Source: Streptococcus parasanguinis
GTDB lineage: Bacteria > Bacillota > Bacilli > Lactobacillales > Streptococcaceae
Assembly: GCF_032163505.1 (NCBI RefSeq)
Contig: NZ_CP134147.1
Location: 1,082,501 to 1,146,500, forward strand
Reading direction: 5' to 3'
DNA: 64,000 nucleotides
Part shown: in pieces, positions 1 through 9,046 of the stretch
How the letters are laid out: the number at the start of each line of letters is the position of its first letter
How positions within the stretch are numbered: the first letter of the stretch is position 1
Notes under the pieces: generated by a model
Databases searched by the model: none
The model's input: only the letters and a program-made list of their open reading frames with translations
Told to the model about the DNA's origin: nothing
Translations under genes and position numbers: made by a program

Positions 1-122
1 CACAACTGTTCAAGGTCCGCTCCTGCGTTACAATTGAATGTAGACCTCCTCAGCGCAAAAGGCTCCTAAGAGCCAATCGACTCATCGCATAAATCTAGTT
101 TACCATGAACATCCACAAACTG
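1..122. other. Left-edge non-coding stretch with a hairpin
   Basis: No gene is visible here. Around positions 59-77 there is a GGCTC/GAGCC hairpin, and positions 1-58 contain several short complementary segments when read on the minus strand, so it could be a 3' terminator region of the AlkD-like gene or part of a structured RNA cut by the window edge. I compared it by eye with the T-box, THF, FMN and SRP RNA consensus motifs I know and found no match. Confidence 0.25.
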
Positions 123-782
123 TCAAGAAGGTAGGTACTTGCTTCCTTCTCGAATACTCAAAGGAGATAACTGCTCTCGATAGCGGTCGATAAAGGCCCC
201 TACCCAATCCGGATTAACCTTAGAATAATTGCGTAAACTCCAGCCGATTGCCTTATTTATAAAGAACTCGCTTTGACCTAGATTATTGAGGATCACTTTT
301 TCTAACAAATCCGTATCTGTTTTTTCTTTCCTCATAAGCTGGTGATCAATGGCAATCCGCCTCAACCAAAAGTCCTGATCCCTACTCCAATCCAGCATAA
401 CCTGCTTTGTTTCTGGATAGTGAAAAGTAATCTCTCCGATGATAAGGTCCAATTGATCTATACTGTCCCACCATGATTTGGTTTGAGCCAATTCCTTTAG
501 CTTTGGAAAATCTTCAGGTCTAAGCTCCTTCTTCTTTTTATCCAGATAATCCATAGCAATATATTGGAACTCACGGTAGGGTTGCTGCCAACACTCTTCC
601 ACAAAAGCCCAATCAATTGGATTCTTTATGAAAAGCTTAAAAAAATCTCTTTCAATCTTTTTGAGAATTGGTTTTTGAACGCCAAGAAAGCTGAATTTAT
701 TTTTCATATAAGCTTCCATTGCTGGGACTTTCGCTGGATCAGCTTGGTCTTCTAACAATTTCAAAAGAATTTTTGTATCCAT
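123..782 (-). CDS. AlkD-like DNA alkylation repair protein (HEAT-repeat glycosylase)
   Basis: A 219-residue protein of the DNA alkylation repair family (AlkC/AlkD type), which excises alkylated bases such as 3- and 7-methylpurines using a right-handed solenoid of HEAT-like helices. It is helical throughout. The segment KSWWDSID near residue 103 and the Arg-rich FWLRRIAIDHQL near residue 138 correspond to the Trp/Asp and Arg positions that line the DNA cleft in AlkD, so it is probably active. It lies 15 bp downstream of the cardiolipin synthase gene on the same strand and may be cotranscribed with it, without an obvious functional link. The family assignment is firm; substrate specificity is inferred from the family. 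Confidence 0.85.
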   Translation of the reverse strand: MDTKILLKLLEDQADPAKVPAMEAYMKNKFSFLGVQKPILKKIERDFFKLFIKNPIDWAFVEECWQQPYREFQYIAMDYLDKKKKELRPEDFPKLKELAQTKSWWDSIDQLDLIIGEITFHYPETKQVMLDWSRDQDFWLRRIAIDHQLMRKEKTDTDLLEKVILNNLGQSEFFINKAIGWSLRNYSKVNPDWVGAFIDRYREQLSPLSIREGSKYLPS

Positions 783-797
783 ATGATTCCTCCTTTT

Positions 798-2372
798 TTA
801 CATCAAAGGTCCAATCAGAGAAAAGAGATAACCACCTAGACGATGAGCCATAGGCATTTTTGACAAACTTTCCAGAGTAACTTCCTCTGAGAGAGCCTGG
901 GTTTTCTCAAAATCTTCTTCAATTTTAAGCACTTCCAGATTATTGTAGAGATAAACCCCATCTTCGAAATTTTGATAGAGACTTCGGTAGTCTGTGTTAA
1001 TGGTTCCTACAACAGCTTGTTGGCTATCAGAAACATAAACCTTAGCATGGACAAAGCCTGGGGTATAACGGAAAATACGGACCCCAGCATCCAAGAGGGC
1101 TTTAAAATAGGTCGTCGCAATATCAAAGGCATACTGTTTATCTGCAATCCCTGGCATAATGATACGAACATCCACACCTCGTCTGGCCGCAAATGTCATG
1201 GCTCGAACCAATTCATCATCCAAGATCAGATACGGCGTCATGATATAGACATAATTAGTAGATGTATTCAGAAGATGTAAATAAACATTTTCTGCAACCT
1301 TGTGGTAGGTCAACGGTGAATTGCCATAAGGAAGAACCAAGCCTTGACCCTCTCTTTTTTGAGGTTTTTCTTGTAGATAGTGCTCCATATCCGTTTTATC
1401 CTCTATTCCAGTCACTTTCCACATGGTCAAAAAGAGAGCTTTCAGCGATTGAACTGCTGAACCATCTAATCGAAGGGCCGTATCCTTCCAATGACCAAAG
1501 CGTTCTAGTTTATTGACATACTCATCAGCGATATTAACGCCACCAGTATAAGCAACTTGACCATCAATCACTGTAATCTTTCGATGGTCTCGGTAATTGT
1601 AATAGGTTGATAGAATGGGCTTGACTGGTGAGAAGGTCTGAGCTTTTATCCCAACCTTGTGCAATCGCTCGATATAATCGTAGGACAAGGTAGTCATCTC
1701 ATTCATCCCATCAAACATGACACGAACATCCAGACCTGCCTTGGCCTTCTCCTCCAAAATGGCTAAAATCTCGCCCCACATGATCCCTTCGTCAATAATG
1801 AAATATTCCATAAAGATATAACGTTCCGCCTTTTTCAAATCCTCCAACAAGGCTGGTAGCATGTCATCTCCAAGTGGAAAATAGGTGACCTCTGTGTCTC
1901 TGTAGATAGGAAACTGGGCTGGACTATGCTCCAGAAAATAAGCTAATTTCTGTAATTGGCTATCACTTTGGGATAAATAATCAGCAACTTCTGGATCGGT
2001 GCTTAGATAGTCAGATGCCTGCACTGTAGCATCCTCAAGCCGCTTCTTCAAGCGTCTCACACCCAAATCAGCTAACGAAAAGTAAAGCAGAGCCGTCCCA
2101 AAAATTGGAAAGAGGGCAATGATAATCACCCAGGACAGTTTGGAACGAGAATCCATGGAACGATTGAGCAAGTAAAAGAAGGTCAAGACACTCAACAAGT
2201 GTTCCCATAAGATAATGGATGGGAAATGCTCTTGTAGACTGAGATATGAAAAGACAAGAAAGGCCAATTCCAGTAAGAAGAACAGAAGAATGGGAACCTT
2301 TCGGTTAAGTAGAATTTTGGCCCATCTGGAGGGTTTTTGAGGTAACAGCCTAGCACTTTGTTCTTCAGTCAT
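798..2372 (-). CDS. cls: Cardiolipin synthase (phospholipase D family)
   Basis: Membrane phospholipid synthase that joins phosphatidylglycerol units into cardiolipin. Residues from about 25 to 100 contain two or three hydrophobic segments. Two HKD catalytic motifs follow, HRKITVID in the middle and HAKVYVSD in the C-terminal third, each followed by the expected G-x-x-N (GGVN and GTIN). The 524-residue length fits bacterial Cls. I use the inner ATG at 2372 because the upstream ATG at 2387 overlaps the AAGGAG ribosome-binding site that lies 5-6 bases before the inner start. It is followed 15 bp later by the AlkD-like gene. No defect is seen. Confidence 0.92.
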   Translation of the reverse strand: MTEEQSARLLPQKPSRWAKILLNRKVPILLFFLLELAFLVFSYLSLQEHFPSIILWEHLLSVLTFFYLLNRSMDSRSKLSWVIIIALFPIFGTALLYFSLADLGVRRLKKRLEDATVQASDYLSTDPEVADYLSQSDSQLQKLAYFLEHSPAQFPIYRDTEVTYFPLGDDMLPALLEDLKKAERYIFMEYFIIDEGIMWGEILAILEEKAKAGLDVRVMFDGMNEMTTLSYDYIERLHKVGIKAQTFSPVKPILSTYYNYRDHRKITVIDGQVAYTGGVNIADEYVNKLERFGHWKDTALRLDGSAVQSLKALFLTMWKVTGIEDKTDMEHYLQEKPQKREGQGLVLPYGNSPLTYHKVAENVYLHLLNTSTNYVYIMTPYLILDDELVRAMTFAARRGVDVRIIMPGIADKQYAFDIATTYFKALLDAGVRIFRYTPGFVHAKVYVSDSQQAVVGTINTDYRSLYQNFEDGVYLYNNLEVLKIEEDFEKTQALSEEVTLESLSKMPMAHRLGGYLFSLIGPLM

Positions 2373-2501
2373 AAAGGCTCCTTTCATGTAGGGGAGACCA
2401 TCACAACTTTCCGGTCTCTTTCAGTAATTTTTTTAGTATCATTTTAGCCTATGAAAAAGTCAGGGATAATTAACTATTGCGATTTACAAATGTCGTGATT
2501 T

Positions 2502-3010
2502 CTACTGTATTTTTCTAACAGGACCGTCTATGGTCTTTTGCATCCAGATGATATCATGCCATTTGTTAAACTTATAGCCAATTTTTGGAAAATGAGCCAC
2601 TTGGACATACCCTCGCTTTTCATGCATGGAAATGCTCGCTTCGTTCGGAACCGCGATACAAGCCAGAAAGCGTAAGTAGCCTCGTGCTTGCAACTCCTCT
2701 TCTAAGGCCGTATAAAGAGCCGATCCAATCCCTTGTCCACGCGCTTCTTTTGCTACATAAATAGATAATTCAGTGGTCCAATCATAGGCAGCGCGTGCAT
2801 AATAGGTCGAGGCATAGGCATACCCACAACTTTTCCATCCACTTCTGCGACCAAATAAGGAAATTGAGTCAGCGTTTTTGTGATGCGACTTTCAAATTCC
2901 TGGACAGTCGGCACATCAACCTCAAAGGTAATGGCTGTCTCTGTTACATAAGGTTGGTAAATCGCTCGGATAGCTGTTGCATCGCTGAGCTGAACGGGTC
3001 GAATCATCAT
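2502..3010 (-). pseudogene. GNAT acetyltransferase (phosphinothricin-acetyltransferase type), frameshifted
   Basis: Two adjoining minus-strand frames together make one GNAT N-acetyltransferase of about 165 residues. The first starts at 3010 with a normal N-terminus (MMIRPVQLSDATAIRAIYQP) and runs to VDGKVVG. The reading then slips: around 2822 the bases GTGGGTATGCC lack one base relative to GGN-TAT-GCC. The other frame continues with a proper acetyl-CoA-binding region, including the ARGQGIGSALY-like stretch, to the end at 2502. The likely event is a single-base deletion. The homologous family acetylates amines such as phosphinothricin or methionine derivatives. The lesion is a genuine null or a sequencing error; no other damage is seen, so it would be recent. 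Confidence 0.75.
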
Positions 3011-3088
3011 GGTGGCCTCCTAATTAGATTATACCTAGTATACCGATATGCCTTATCACTGTCAATGAAGGACTAGAAGCAAGCAAAA

Positions 3089-3112
3089 AATCCTGGAATT
3101 GTATCCAGGATT
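3089..3112 (-). terminator. Rho-independent terminator after the GH87-like gene
   Basis: On the minus strand a perfect AATCCTGGA/TCCAGGATT stem with a short loop is followed by a T run (TTTTTTG). It lies 10 bases past the stop of the beta-helix protein gene. Confidence 0.8.
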
Positions 3113-3122
3113 TCCATCCTTC

Positions 3123-5150
3123 TTAAACCGTTTGACTTAACCCCATCATCCGGTAAAGGAATAAAGCACTCGGAGCTTTCAAAAAGCTCTTTTGCTTGGA
3201 ATTTGTTGCTTTTAAGACATAGTTAGGTTTGACTGTTTTAGTAACTGTCTTTGCTTGTTTAAGATTCAGACCGGTTTGTTTTTTAGACGGTTGAACTTTC
3301 GATGGTTGAAGGGAAGCTTTCACTGCGCTTACTTGAAGGGGTTTTTCTTTCACTTTCAAGGCTTGTCCAGCTGATTTTGAAGTAGAGGCAGATAATCCTG
3401 CTTGAGCTGGATGAGAGAGTTGACTCATGGTTTGATTGTTACTGACTTCGACATGGTTTAGGATACCTCCATTTGGATTGAGGTGATCAGTCACACCTGT
3501 ATCAAATGGCGCTACAAATACATTGTCCTCAATGGTGACATTTTTAATATCTCCATAGCGCGTTTCAACATCAATCGATCCACGATGCTTGTTGTAGATA
3601 TCGCTCTTCGTCCCTGTACGCTCCAAGAGATTGTGGTGAACCCGAATTCCTTCTTCATTCAGATCAAAGTTATGACCCTTAAAGACAGTCGTCAAGCGAA
3701 TTCCGGCATCCCCGATATTGTCTTTAATCCGATTGTAGGCAATCTCATGGCCTTTTCCACCAAAGATCCCAACACCACCAGCACGCCAACCAAGTTCAAT
3801 CGTATTGTGCAAGAATTTATTGTTTTCTGCTACTGCTGATTCTGTTCCATCCGCAATACTTGACCAGCTGGCTAGTCCGTCATCTCCATTCCCACGGATA
3901 CTAGAATTGCGGACAATCGAATTCTTAGTCCCTTGGGCAAAGTTGACTCCGTCAGCCAGGTTATTGCGCAAACGGACATTTTCTACTACTAGACCATCTG
4001 TGTACTTCATATCATTTTTTCCAGCATAATCGCCAATCCACATGCCGACTTCAAAATGTTCGGCCCAAATATCGTGAATATGAGAGTTCTTCCCTGGCGT
4101 TCCAGAAATGGCCTTGTACTGAGCATTTTCACCATAGCGTGAACGAAGGTTGGAGGACAGATAGACATCGCTAAATTCAACATGGTTGTCTTGGTGAAGG
4201 AAGTCAAATCCACCGCCACCAGCTTGGTCACTAGTAAAATGCAGTTGGGTATGCCAGATACCAGCCCCTGAAATCTTCATATCAGAAGCATCGATACCGA
4301 CTTTTCGATTGAGATTAAATCGCCCAGCTGGGATATAGACATTCTTTCCGGTTTGTTTAGCTTCATAAATCGCATCATAGAGGGCCTTGCTGTCATCAGT
4401 ATCGTCGTTTGGCGTAGCTCCTTTAGAAACAATATTGATAGCATTGTCCCCTTGAGCAATCGGGTCTGGAGCTTGCTCGAATTCCACAAAGTCAAGGCCA
4501 TAATGGACGTCGTCTGACTTGTTTTTCACCAGTGAAACCACATCTCCTTTTTGAAGCTGAACTCCTGGAAGTAGGCTGTGTACTTCATCAAATTGGAACC
4601 GAGCGAGTGTATCCGCCTGGGAACTATCGTGTACACCTTTGTCATTCAAGTACTGCCAGTTAGACGTAGATGAAAGATCCAATTGTTGAACACTGTGACC
4701 ATTCACCTGTACATCGAGTTGTCCACTTGCGCCATCTGGTACCGTGTAGCGTACGGTTAAAGCATTGGCTGGTTCATTGACCTTAAAGGAAACACCATCT
4801 CCCTTTTCTTTTAAAGCGACATAAGTCTGATCAGAAGCTTCAATAGCTGTTGAGTGACTGTCTTGAGACTGCTCTACCTCTGCCTTTCCAAGGAGGTTTC
4901 CTTTGTCTGCTTCATAACGGGTGTAAGGCATAGATGCTCCATATTGACTGGTATCTACTTGAGAGCTTTCGGGATCAGAAGTTGTCGCTTCTTGCCCTTG
5001 TGTTTGGACTTGTGCCTGCTCTCCAACTTGATCAGCTGCCACAGATTTTCCAGTCAAAAAACAAGCCCCCATGATCGCAATTACGACAGAAAAGACTCCA
5101 AGCTTAGACTTGCGAATGCCAAAAATGATATCTTTGTTTAAATGATACAT
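3123..5150 (-). CDS. Secreted CBM35/beta-helix protein resembling GH87 alpha-1,3-glucanase or mycodextranase
   Basis: A roughly 675-residue exported protein. The N-terminus is a YSIRK-like signal (FGIRKSKLGVFSV, then a hydrophobic core, cleavage near residue 40). Residues 75-230 look like a CBM6/35 beta-sandwich (RYEAD opening, HYGLDFVEF close). Residues 235-585 form a right-handed parallel beta-helix with a pectate-lyase-like opening (GATPNDDTDDSKALYDAI). D401 in LADGVNF and the D424-D425 pair in NGDDGLASWS sit where GH87 alpha-1,3-glucanases and mycodextranases carry their catalytic Asp residues. An alpha-1,3-glucan substrate (streptococcal mutan) would suit dental plaque, but this is inference. 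The C-terminal 90 residues are basic and low-complexity with no LPXTG and no membrane segment. The ATG at 5150 is preceded by AAGGAG; a GTG at 5153 is an alternative. Confidence 0.65.
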   Translation of the reverse strand: MYHLNKDIIFGIRKSKLGVFSVVIAIMGACFLTGKSVAADQVGEQAQVQTQGQEATTSDPESSQVDTSQYGASMPYTRYEADKGNLLGKAEVEQSQDSHSTAIEASDQTYVALKEKGDGVSFKVNEPANALTVRYTVPDGASGQLDVQVNGHSVQQLDLSSTSNWQYLNDKGVHDSSQADTLARFQFDEVHSLLPGVQLQKGDVVSLVKNKSDDVHYGLDFVEFEQAPDPIAQGDNAINIVSKGATPNDDTDDSKALYDAIYEAKQTGKNVYIPAGRFNLNRKVGIDASDMKISGAGIWHTQLHFTSDQAGGGGFDFLHQDNHVEFSDVYLSSNLRSRYGENAQYKAISGTPGKNSHIHDIWAEHFEVGMWIGDYAGKNDMKYTDGLVVENVRLRNNLADGVNFAQGTKNSIVRNSSIRGNGDDGLASWSSIADGTESAVAENNKFLHNTIELGWRAGGVGIFGGKGHEIAYNRIKDNIGDAGIRLTTVFKGHNFDLNEEGIRVHHNLLERTGTKSDIYNKHRGSIDVETRYGDIKNVTIEDNVFVAPFDTGVTDHLNPNGGILNHVEVSNNQTMSQLSHPAQAGLSASTSKSAGQALKVKEKPLQVSAVKASLQPSKVQPSKKQTGLNLKQAKTVTKTVKPNYVLKATNSKQKSFLKAPSALFLYRMMGLSQTV

Positions 5151-5293
5151 CACATATTTCTCCTTTTATTTTTTACAACGATTCTATCCTAATAAAAATT
5201 ATCATGACAAACAAGGTGAATTGTGTGAATATTCTGTATCAATTTGTTGCAGAAATATTAACCTTTTTATGTAGTAATAAAAGTGAGTAAGAA

Positions 5294-5328
5294 AAAAGAG
5301 GCTGAGAATGCTTTCTCAAACCTCTTTT
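5294..5328 (-). terminator. Terminator downstream of the ABC exporter pair
   Basis: On the minus strand AAAGAGGtTTGAGA pairs with TCTCAgCCTCTTTTTT, ending in a T run. It lies just past the stop at 5341. The 5154-5290 stretch beyond it is A+T-rich and probably carries the promoter for the beta-helix gene. Confidence 0.8.
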
Positions 5329-5340
5329 GATGGCACGCGC

Positions 5341-7119
5341 TTATTCCGCTTTTTTATTTGAAAATTGGCTATTGTAGAGCTCATAGTAGAACCCTTTATC
5401 TGCTAACAAGGATTGGTGATTTCCTTGCTCGATGATTTGGCCATCTTTGAGGACAAGGATCTTATCTGCTTCTTGAATGGTAGACAAGCGGTGAGCAATA
5501 ACAAAGCTAGTCCGCCCTTTCATCAAATTCTTCATCGCTTTTTGAATCAAGAGCTCTAAACGCGTATCGACAGAAGACGTCGCTTCATCCAAAATCAAGA
5601 TTTTAGGATCAGCCAGGAGCGCACGCGCAATGGTTAGGAGTTGCTTTTGCCCTAGAGAAATATTGCTAGACTCCTGGTTCATTTCCATATTGTAACCACC
5701 AGGAAGCGTCCGGATAAAGTGATCGACATTGGCTGACTTTGCGGCTTCCACAATTTCTTCATCCGTTGCCTCGAGATTACCAAATCGAAGGTTTTCTTTG
5801 ATGGTTCCTTCATATAACCAAGCATCCTGAAGCACCATTCCAAATTGCTTGCGGTAATCTTGGCGAGATAGATGACGAATATCATGACCATCCACCGTAA
5901 TCGATCCTGCAGTCACATCGTAAAAGCGCATCAGCAGATTAATCAAAGTTGTTTTCCCTGCTCCAGTTGGTCCGACAATGGCCACCATTTCACCTGGTTT
6001 GACTTCTAGGTTGAAATCACGAATCAAGGGTTTATCCACTACATATTGGAAATCAACGCTTTTAAAGCTGACTTGCCCTGTCAAATCTCCAGAGAGGGTT
6101 TCTGTCACATCTGCTACTTCATCTGGTTCATCCATGACTTGGAAAATCCGATCTAGAGACGACTTAGCACTTTGTAGCTGACCTGCCAATTGGGTCAAGT
6201 TTTGAATCGGTTGGTTGATCTGCCAAACATATTGAACGAAGGCCTGCATATTCCCGACAGTCAAACGACCTGCTAACACTTGCAAGCCACCAAACAAAGC
6301 GATAATGAGATAAGTCAAATCTGAAATTCCATTTAAAATCGGCATCATTAAGCCGGAAATGAAATTAGCCTTGAATCCTACCTTTTGAAGGTGATGGGTA
6401 ATATCATGAAACTCTTCCTGGGAAGATTTTTCCCGAACATAGAGCTTGAGGACATTAAAACCTGTTAGATTCTCTTGTACAAAGCCGTTCATTGCCCCCA
6501 AAACATCTGCCTGCTCTTTAAAGTAAGGCTGAGATTTTTTCATGATAAATCGAGCACTGAAATAAGTGATAGGAATGGACAAGATGACCACTAGTCCCAG
6601 TTGGATGTTTAAGTACAAGACCATGCTGATAACAAAGAGCAAGGTAAAGATGGCGTTGACAACTTGTAAGAAAGATTGTTGCAGGGCATTCGAGACGGTT
6701 TCGACATCGCTAGTGAAACGTCCTAGCAAATCTCCGAACTGATGCCGGTCAAAATAAGAAACGGGAATGTGATTGATTTTATGAGACAAATCATTTCGCA
6801 TATCCTGAACGGTCTTTTGAACAGCATTGGTCATGAAATAGTTGGAATAATAAGATCCCAACTCATAGAGGACCCCACGGAATAGATAGAGCGTCATAAT
6901 GATCGCGATATAGGAGGTATTAAGACCAGCTCCTGCAAGGCCTTTTGCCATATCCATGAGATTTTTTGTCAACTCAGTAATGGCAAGCCCCAAAACAAAG
7001 GGTTCGACAACACTCATGACGACACTCAGGATTTTTAAGAAAATGGACAAGCAAACTTCCAAGCGATAGGCTCTCAAGTAAGTCCATAGTCTAGAAAAAC
7101 TGTTTTGTTCTTGTTTCAT
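5341..7119 (-). CDS. Heterodimeric ABC exporter subunit (LmrD/PatB-like), consensus Walker B
   Basis: A 592-residue half-transporter: six-helix ABC exporter membrane domain (about residues 20-310), then a nucleotide-binding domain. Walker A is GPTGAGKTT, the signature is degenerate (SLGQKQ in place of LSGGQ), Walker B is ILILDEATSSVD with the catalytic Glu, and the H-loop is AHRLSTI. The partner gene 13 bp upstream has the opposite pattern. Together they match heterodimeric multidrug exporters with one consensus and one degenerate ATP site, such as LmrCD, BmrCD and pneumococcal PatAB. Drug or peptide export from the membrane is inferred from the family; the substrate cannot be read from the sequence. 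Confidence 0.88.
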   Translation of the reverse strand: MKQEQNSFSRLWTYLRAYRLEVCLSIFLKILSVVMSVVEPFVLGLAITELTKNLMDMAKGLAGAGLNTSYIAIIMTLYLFRGVLYELGSYYSNYFMTNAVQKTVQDMRNDLSHKINHIPVSYFDRHQFGDLLGRFTSDVETVSNALQQSFLQVVNAIFTLLFVISMVLYLNIQLGLVVILSIPITYFSARFIMKKSQPYFKEQADVLGAMNGFVQENLTGFNVLKLYVREKSSQEEFHDITHHLQKVGFKANFISGLMMPILNGISDLTYLIIALFGGLQVLAGRLTVGNMQAFVQYVWQINQPIQNLTQLAGQLQSAKSSLDRIFQVMDEPDEVADVTETLSGDLTGQVSFKSVDFQYVVDKPLIRDFNLEVKPGEMVAIVGPTGAGKTTLINLLMRFYDVTAGSITVDGHDIRHLSRQDYRKQFGMVLQDAWLYEGTIKENLRFGNLEATDEEIVEAAKSANVDHFIRTLPGGYNMEMNQESSNISLGQKQLLTIARALLADPKILILDEATSSVDTRLELLIQKAMKNLMKGRTSFVIAHRLSTIQEADKILVLKDGQIIEQGNHQSLLADKGFYYELYNSQFSNKKAE

Positions 7120-7132
7120 CTGCTTCTCCTTT

Positions 7133-8869
7133 CTATTCCTCTGTTAATGACGGACTGTCGAGCTGCGAATTGGCAATTTCACGATAGATCTCATTGCTTT
7201 CCATCAATTCATCGTGAGTACCTCGACCGACGATCTCCCCTTGGTCCAAGACAATAATTTGATCCGCATCCATAATGGTTCCCACGCGTTGCGCTACGAT
7301 CAAGACAGTCGCATCTCCTGTAACTTCTTTGAGACGTTTCCGCAAAGTAGCATCCGTCTTGTAGTCCAAAGCAGAGAAGGAATCATCAAAAATAAAGATA
7401 TCGGGCTCTTTGACAACAGCACGGGCGATAGACAAGCGTTGTTTTTGACCACCTGAAAGGTTGCTACCACCTTCTGCCAAATGCGTATCAAAGCGTTCCT
7501 CACGACTGTCGATAAATTCCTTGGCTTGGGAAATTTCAGCTGCTTGTTCTAGCTCTTGTACAGAAGCATCTTCTTTCCCATAACGAAGATTTTCAGCAAT
7601 GGTTCCTGTAAAGAGCAAGGCCTTTTGTGGAATAAAACCAATCTTTTGGCGAAGGGCTTTCAGATTGTAGTCACGGACATCCACGCCGTCGACCAAAATC
7701 TTACCAAGTGTGACATCATAGAATCGAGGAATCAACTGCACAAGTGAAGATTTCCCAGAACCAGTCGAGCCGATAAAGGCAATGGTTTCGCCAGGATTGG
7801 CTTGAAAGGAAATATTATGGAGAACTGGACTCTCCGTCTCACCTGGATAAGCAAAGGTGACATTGTCAAATTCCAAATAGCCACGAGATGCTGTCTCTGT
7901 TACACCATTCTCATTTGGATCAATCGAAATGGGCATGTCCATGATTTCCTTGAGCCGACGGCTAGAAACCGCAGTCCGAGGATACATGGTAAAGAGATTG
8001 GCTAAAAAGAGGAAAGATAAAAGCGCGTGGAAGCTATACTCAATAAAGGCAACCAGATCCCCAATTTTCAAACTACCGTCATGAAGAGGATCCAAAGCAA
8101 ACCAGACAATCGCCACAATCATAGCAATGATGATCTGCACAAATAGGGGTTCTGTCAAACCAGTTAGTTTAAACAATTTATTCGAGTTCTCTGCGTAGAC
8201 TTCATTTTCAGCTGCAAATTTATCCTCTTGAAATTCTTCACGAGCAAAGGCACGAATCACACGAAGCCCTGTCAAATTTTCACGCGCAAACTGGTTGAGA
8301 TGGTCGAGGGTCTTTTGTTGCTTCTCAGAAAGTGGACGTGTCTTAACTGCTACATACCAGACGACGACAGCAAGAAATGGTACAGAAACCGCTACAATCC
8401 ACGCTAAAGAAGGACTGGTCGTCAGAATCAAGAGAACACTGGAAACCATCATCAAGGGTGTAATGACCCCCATCTTCAACATAGAATCCGCAAACTGCAT
8501 CAAAACAAAGGCATCAGAAGTCAAGCGAGTGACCAATGACGATACCCCGATTTGCTCATACTCGTGATGCGAGTACTCCTGTAACTTAGCATAGAGGTCA
8601 TTGCGCATATCTCGAACCATGGTGGTCGTTAGCTGGCCAACCGCGTAAGACAAGATAATCCGCCCCACGATCCCAAGCAAAATAATCGCAAACATGACCC
8701 AGCCCCAGAAATACAGCCGATCCACATCACGCGGGTTAATCCCCTCATCAATCATGCGAGCTAGAATCGTTGGCAAGCCCAAATTGACAATAACAAACAG
8801 GACTGCTGAAAATAGATTCAGGGCTAGCCACTTGGGATACTTTTTCAAGTAAGACCAAATATAAAGCAT
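7133..8869 (-). CDS. Heterodimeric ABC exporter subunit (LmrC/PatA-like), degenerate Walker B
   Basis: A 578-residue half-transporter with an N-terminal six-helix membrane domain. The nucleotide-binding domain has Walker A GSTGSGKSS and the canonical signature LSGGQKQ, but Walker B reads IFIFDDSFSALD with Asp replacing the catalytic Glu, and the H-loop is AQRVGTI with Gln replacing His. These losses put the inactive ATP site on this chain and complement its neighbour. I use the ATG at 8869, preceded by AAAGGAGAATCATCT; the open frame reaches 8986 but that part does not look like coding sequence. It is the first gene of a two-gene operon. Confidence 0.88.
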   Translation of the reverse strand: MLYIWSYLKKYPKWLALNLFSAVLFVIVNLGLPTILARMIDEGINPRDVDRLYFWGWVMFAIILLGIVGRIILSYAVGQLTTTMVRDMRNDLYAKLQEYSHHEYEQIGVSSLVTRLTSDAFVLMQFADSMLKMGVITPLMMVSSVLLILTTSPSLAWIVAVSVPFLAVVVWYVAVKTRPLSEKQQKTLDHLNQFARENLTGLRVIRAFAREEFQEDKFAAENEVYAENSNKLFKLTGLTEPLFVQIIIAMIVAIVWFALDPLHDGSLKIGDLVAFIEYSFHALLSFLFLANLFTMYPRTAVSSRRLKEIMDMPISIDPNENGVTETASRGYLEFDNVTFAYPGETESPVLHNISFQANPGETIAFIGSTGSGKSSLVQLIPRFYDVTLGKILVDGVDVRDYNLKALRQKIGFIPQKALLFTGTIAENLRYGKEDASVQELEQAAEISQAKEFIDSREERFDTHLAEGGSNLSGGQKQRLSIARAVVKEPDIFIFDDSFSALDYKTDATLRKRLKEVTGDATVLIVAQRVGTIMDADQIIVLDQGEIVGRGTHDELMESNEIYREIANSQLDSPSLTEE

Positions 8870-9016
8870 AGATGATTCTCCTTTTCCATAAATAATAACC
8901 TTGATCACACAGAAAAGAGGGAGCGAGACGAAATCATTTTCAAAGAAAATCATTCCTGCCCCAGTCCCATCTGTAGTCTCATTCATTATACCAAACTAGT
9001 CATAAAAGTAAAGCAA

Positions 9017-9038
9017 AAGAGCAGGTTTCCCCGCTCTT
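9017..9038 (-). terminator. Terminator after lipoprotein copy 1
   Basis: On the minus strand AAGAGCgggg pairs with the downstream GCTCTTTTGC; it lies 9 bases beyond the stop at 9047. Confidence 0.65.
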
Positions 9039-9046
9039 CACTTGCA

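Noticed and set aside
7133..8986. Longer N-terminus of the ABC exporter subunit from 8986
   Set aside because: The extra 39 residues do not look like an exporter N-terminus, and an AAAGGAG site fits the ATG at 8869.
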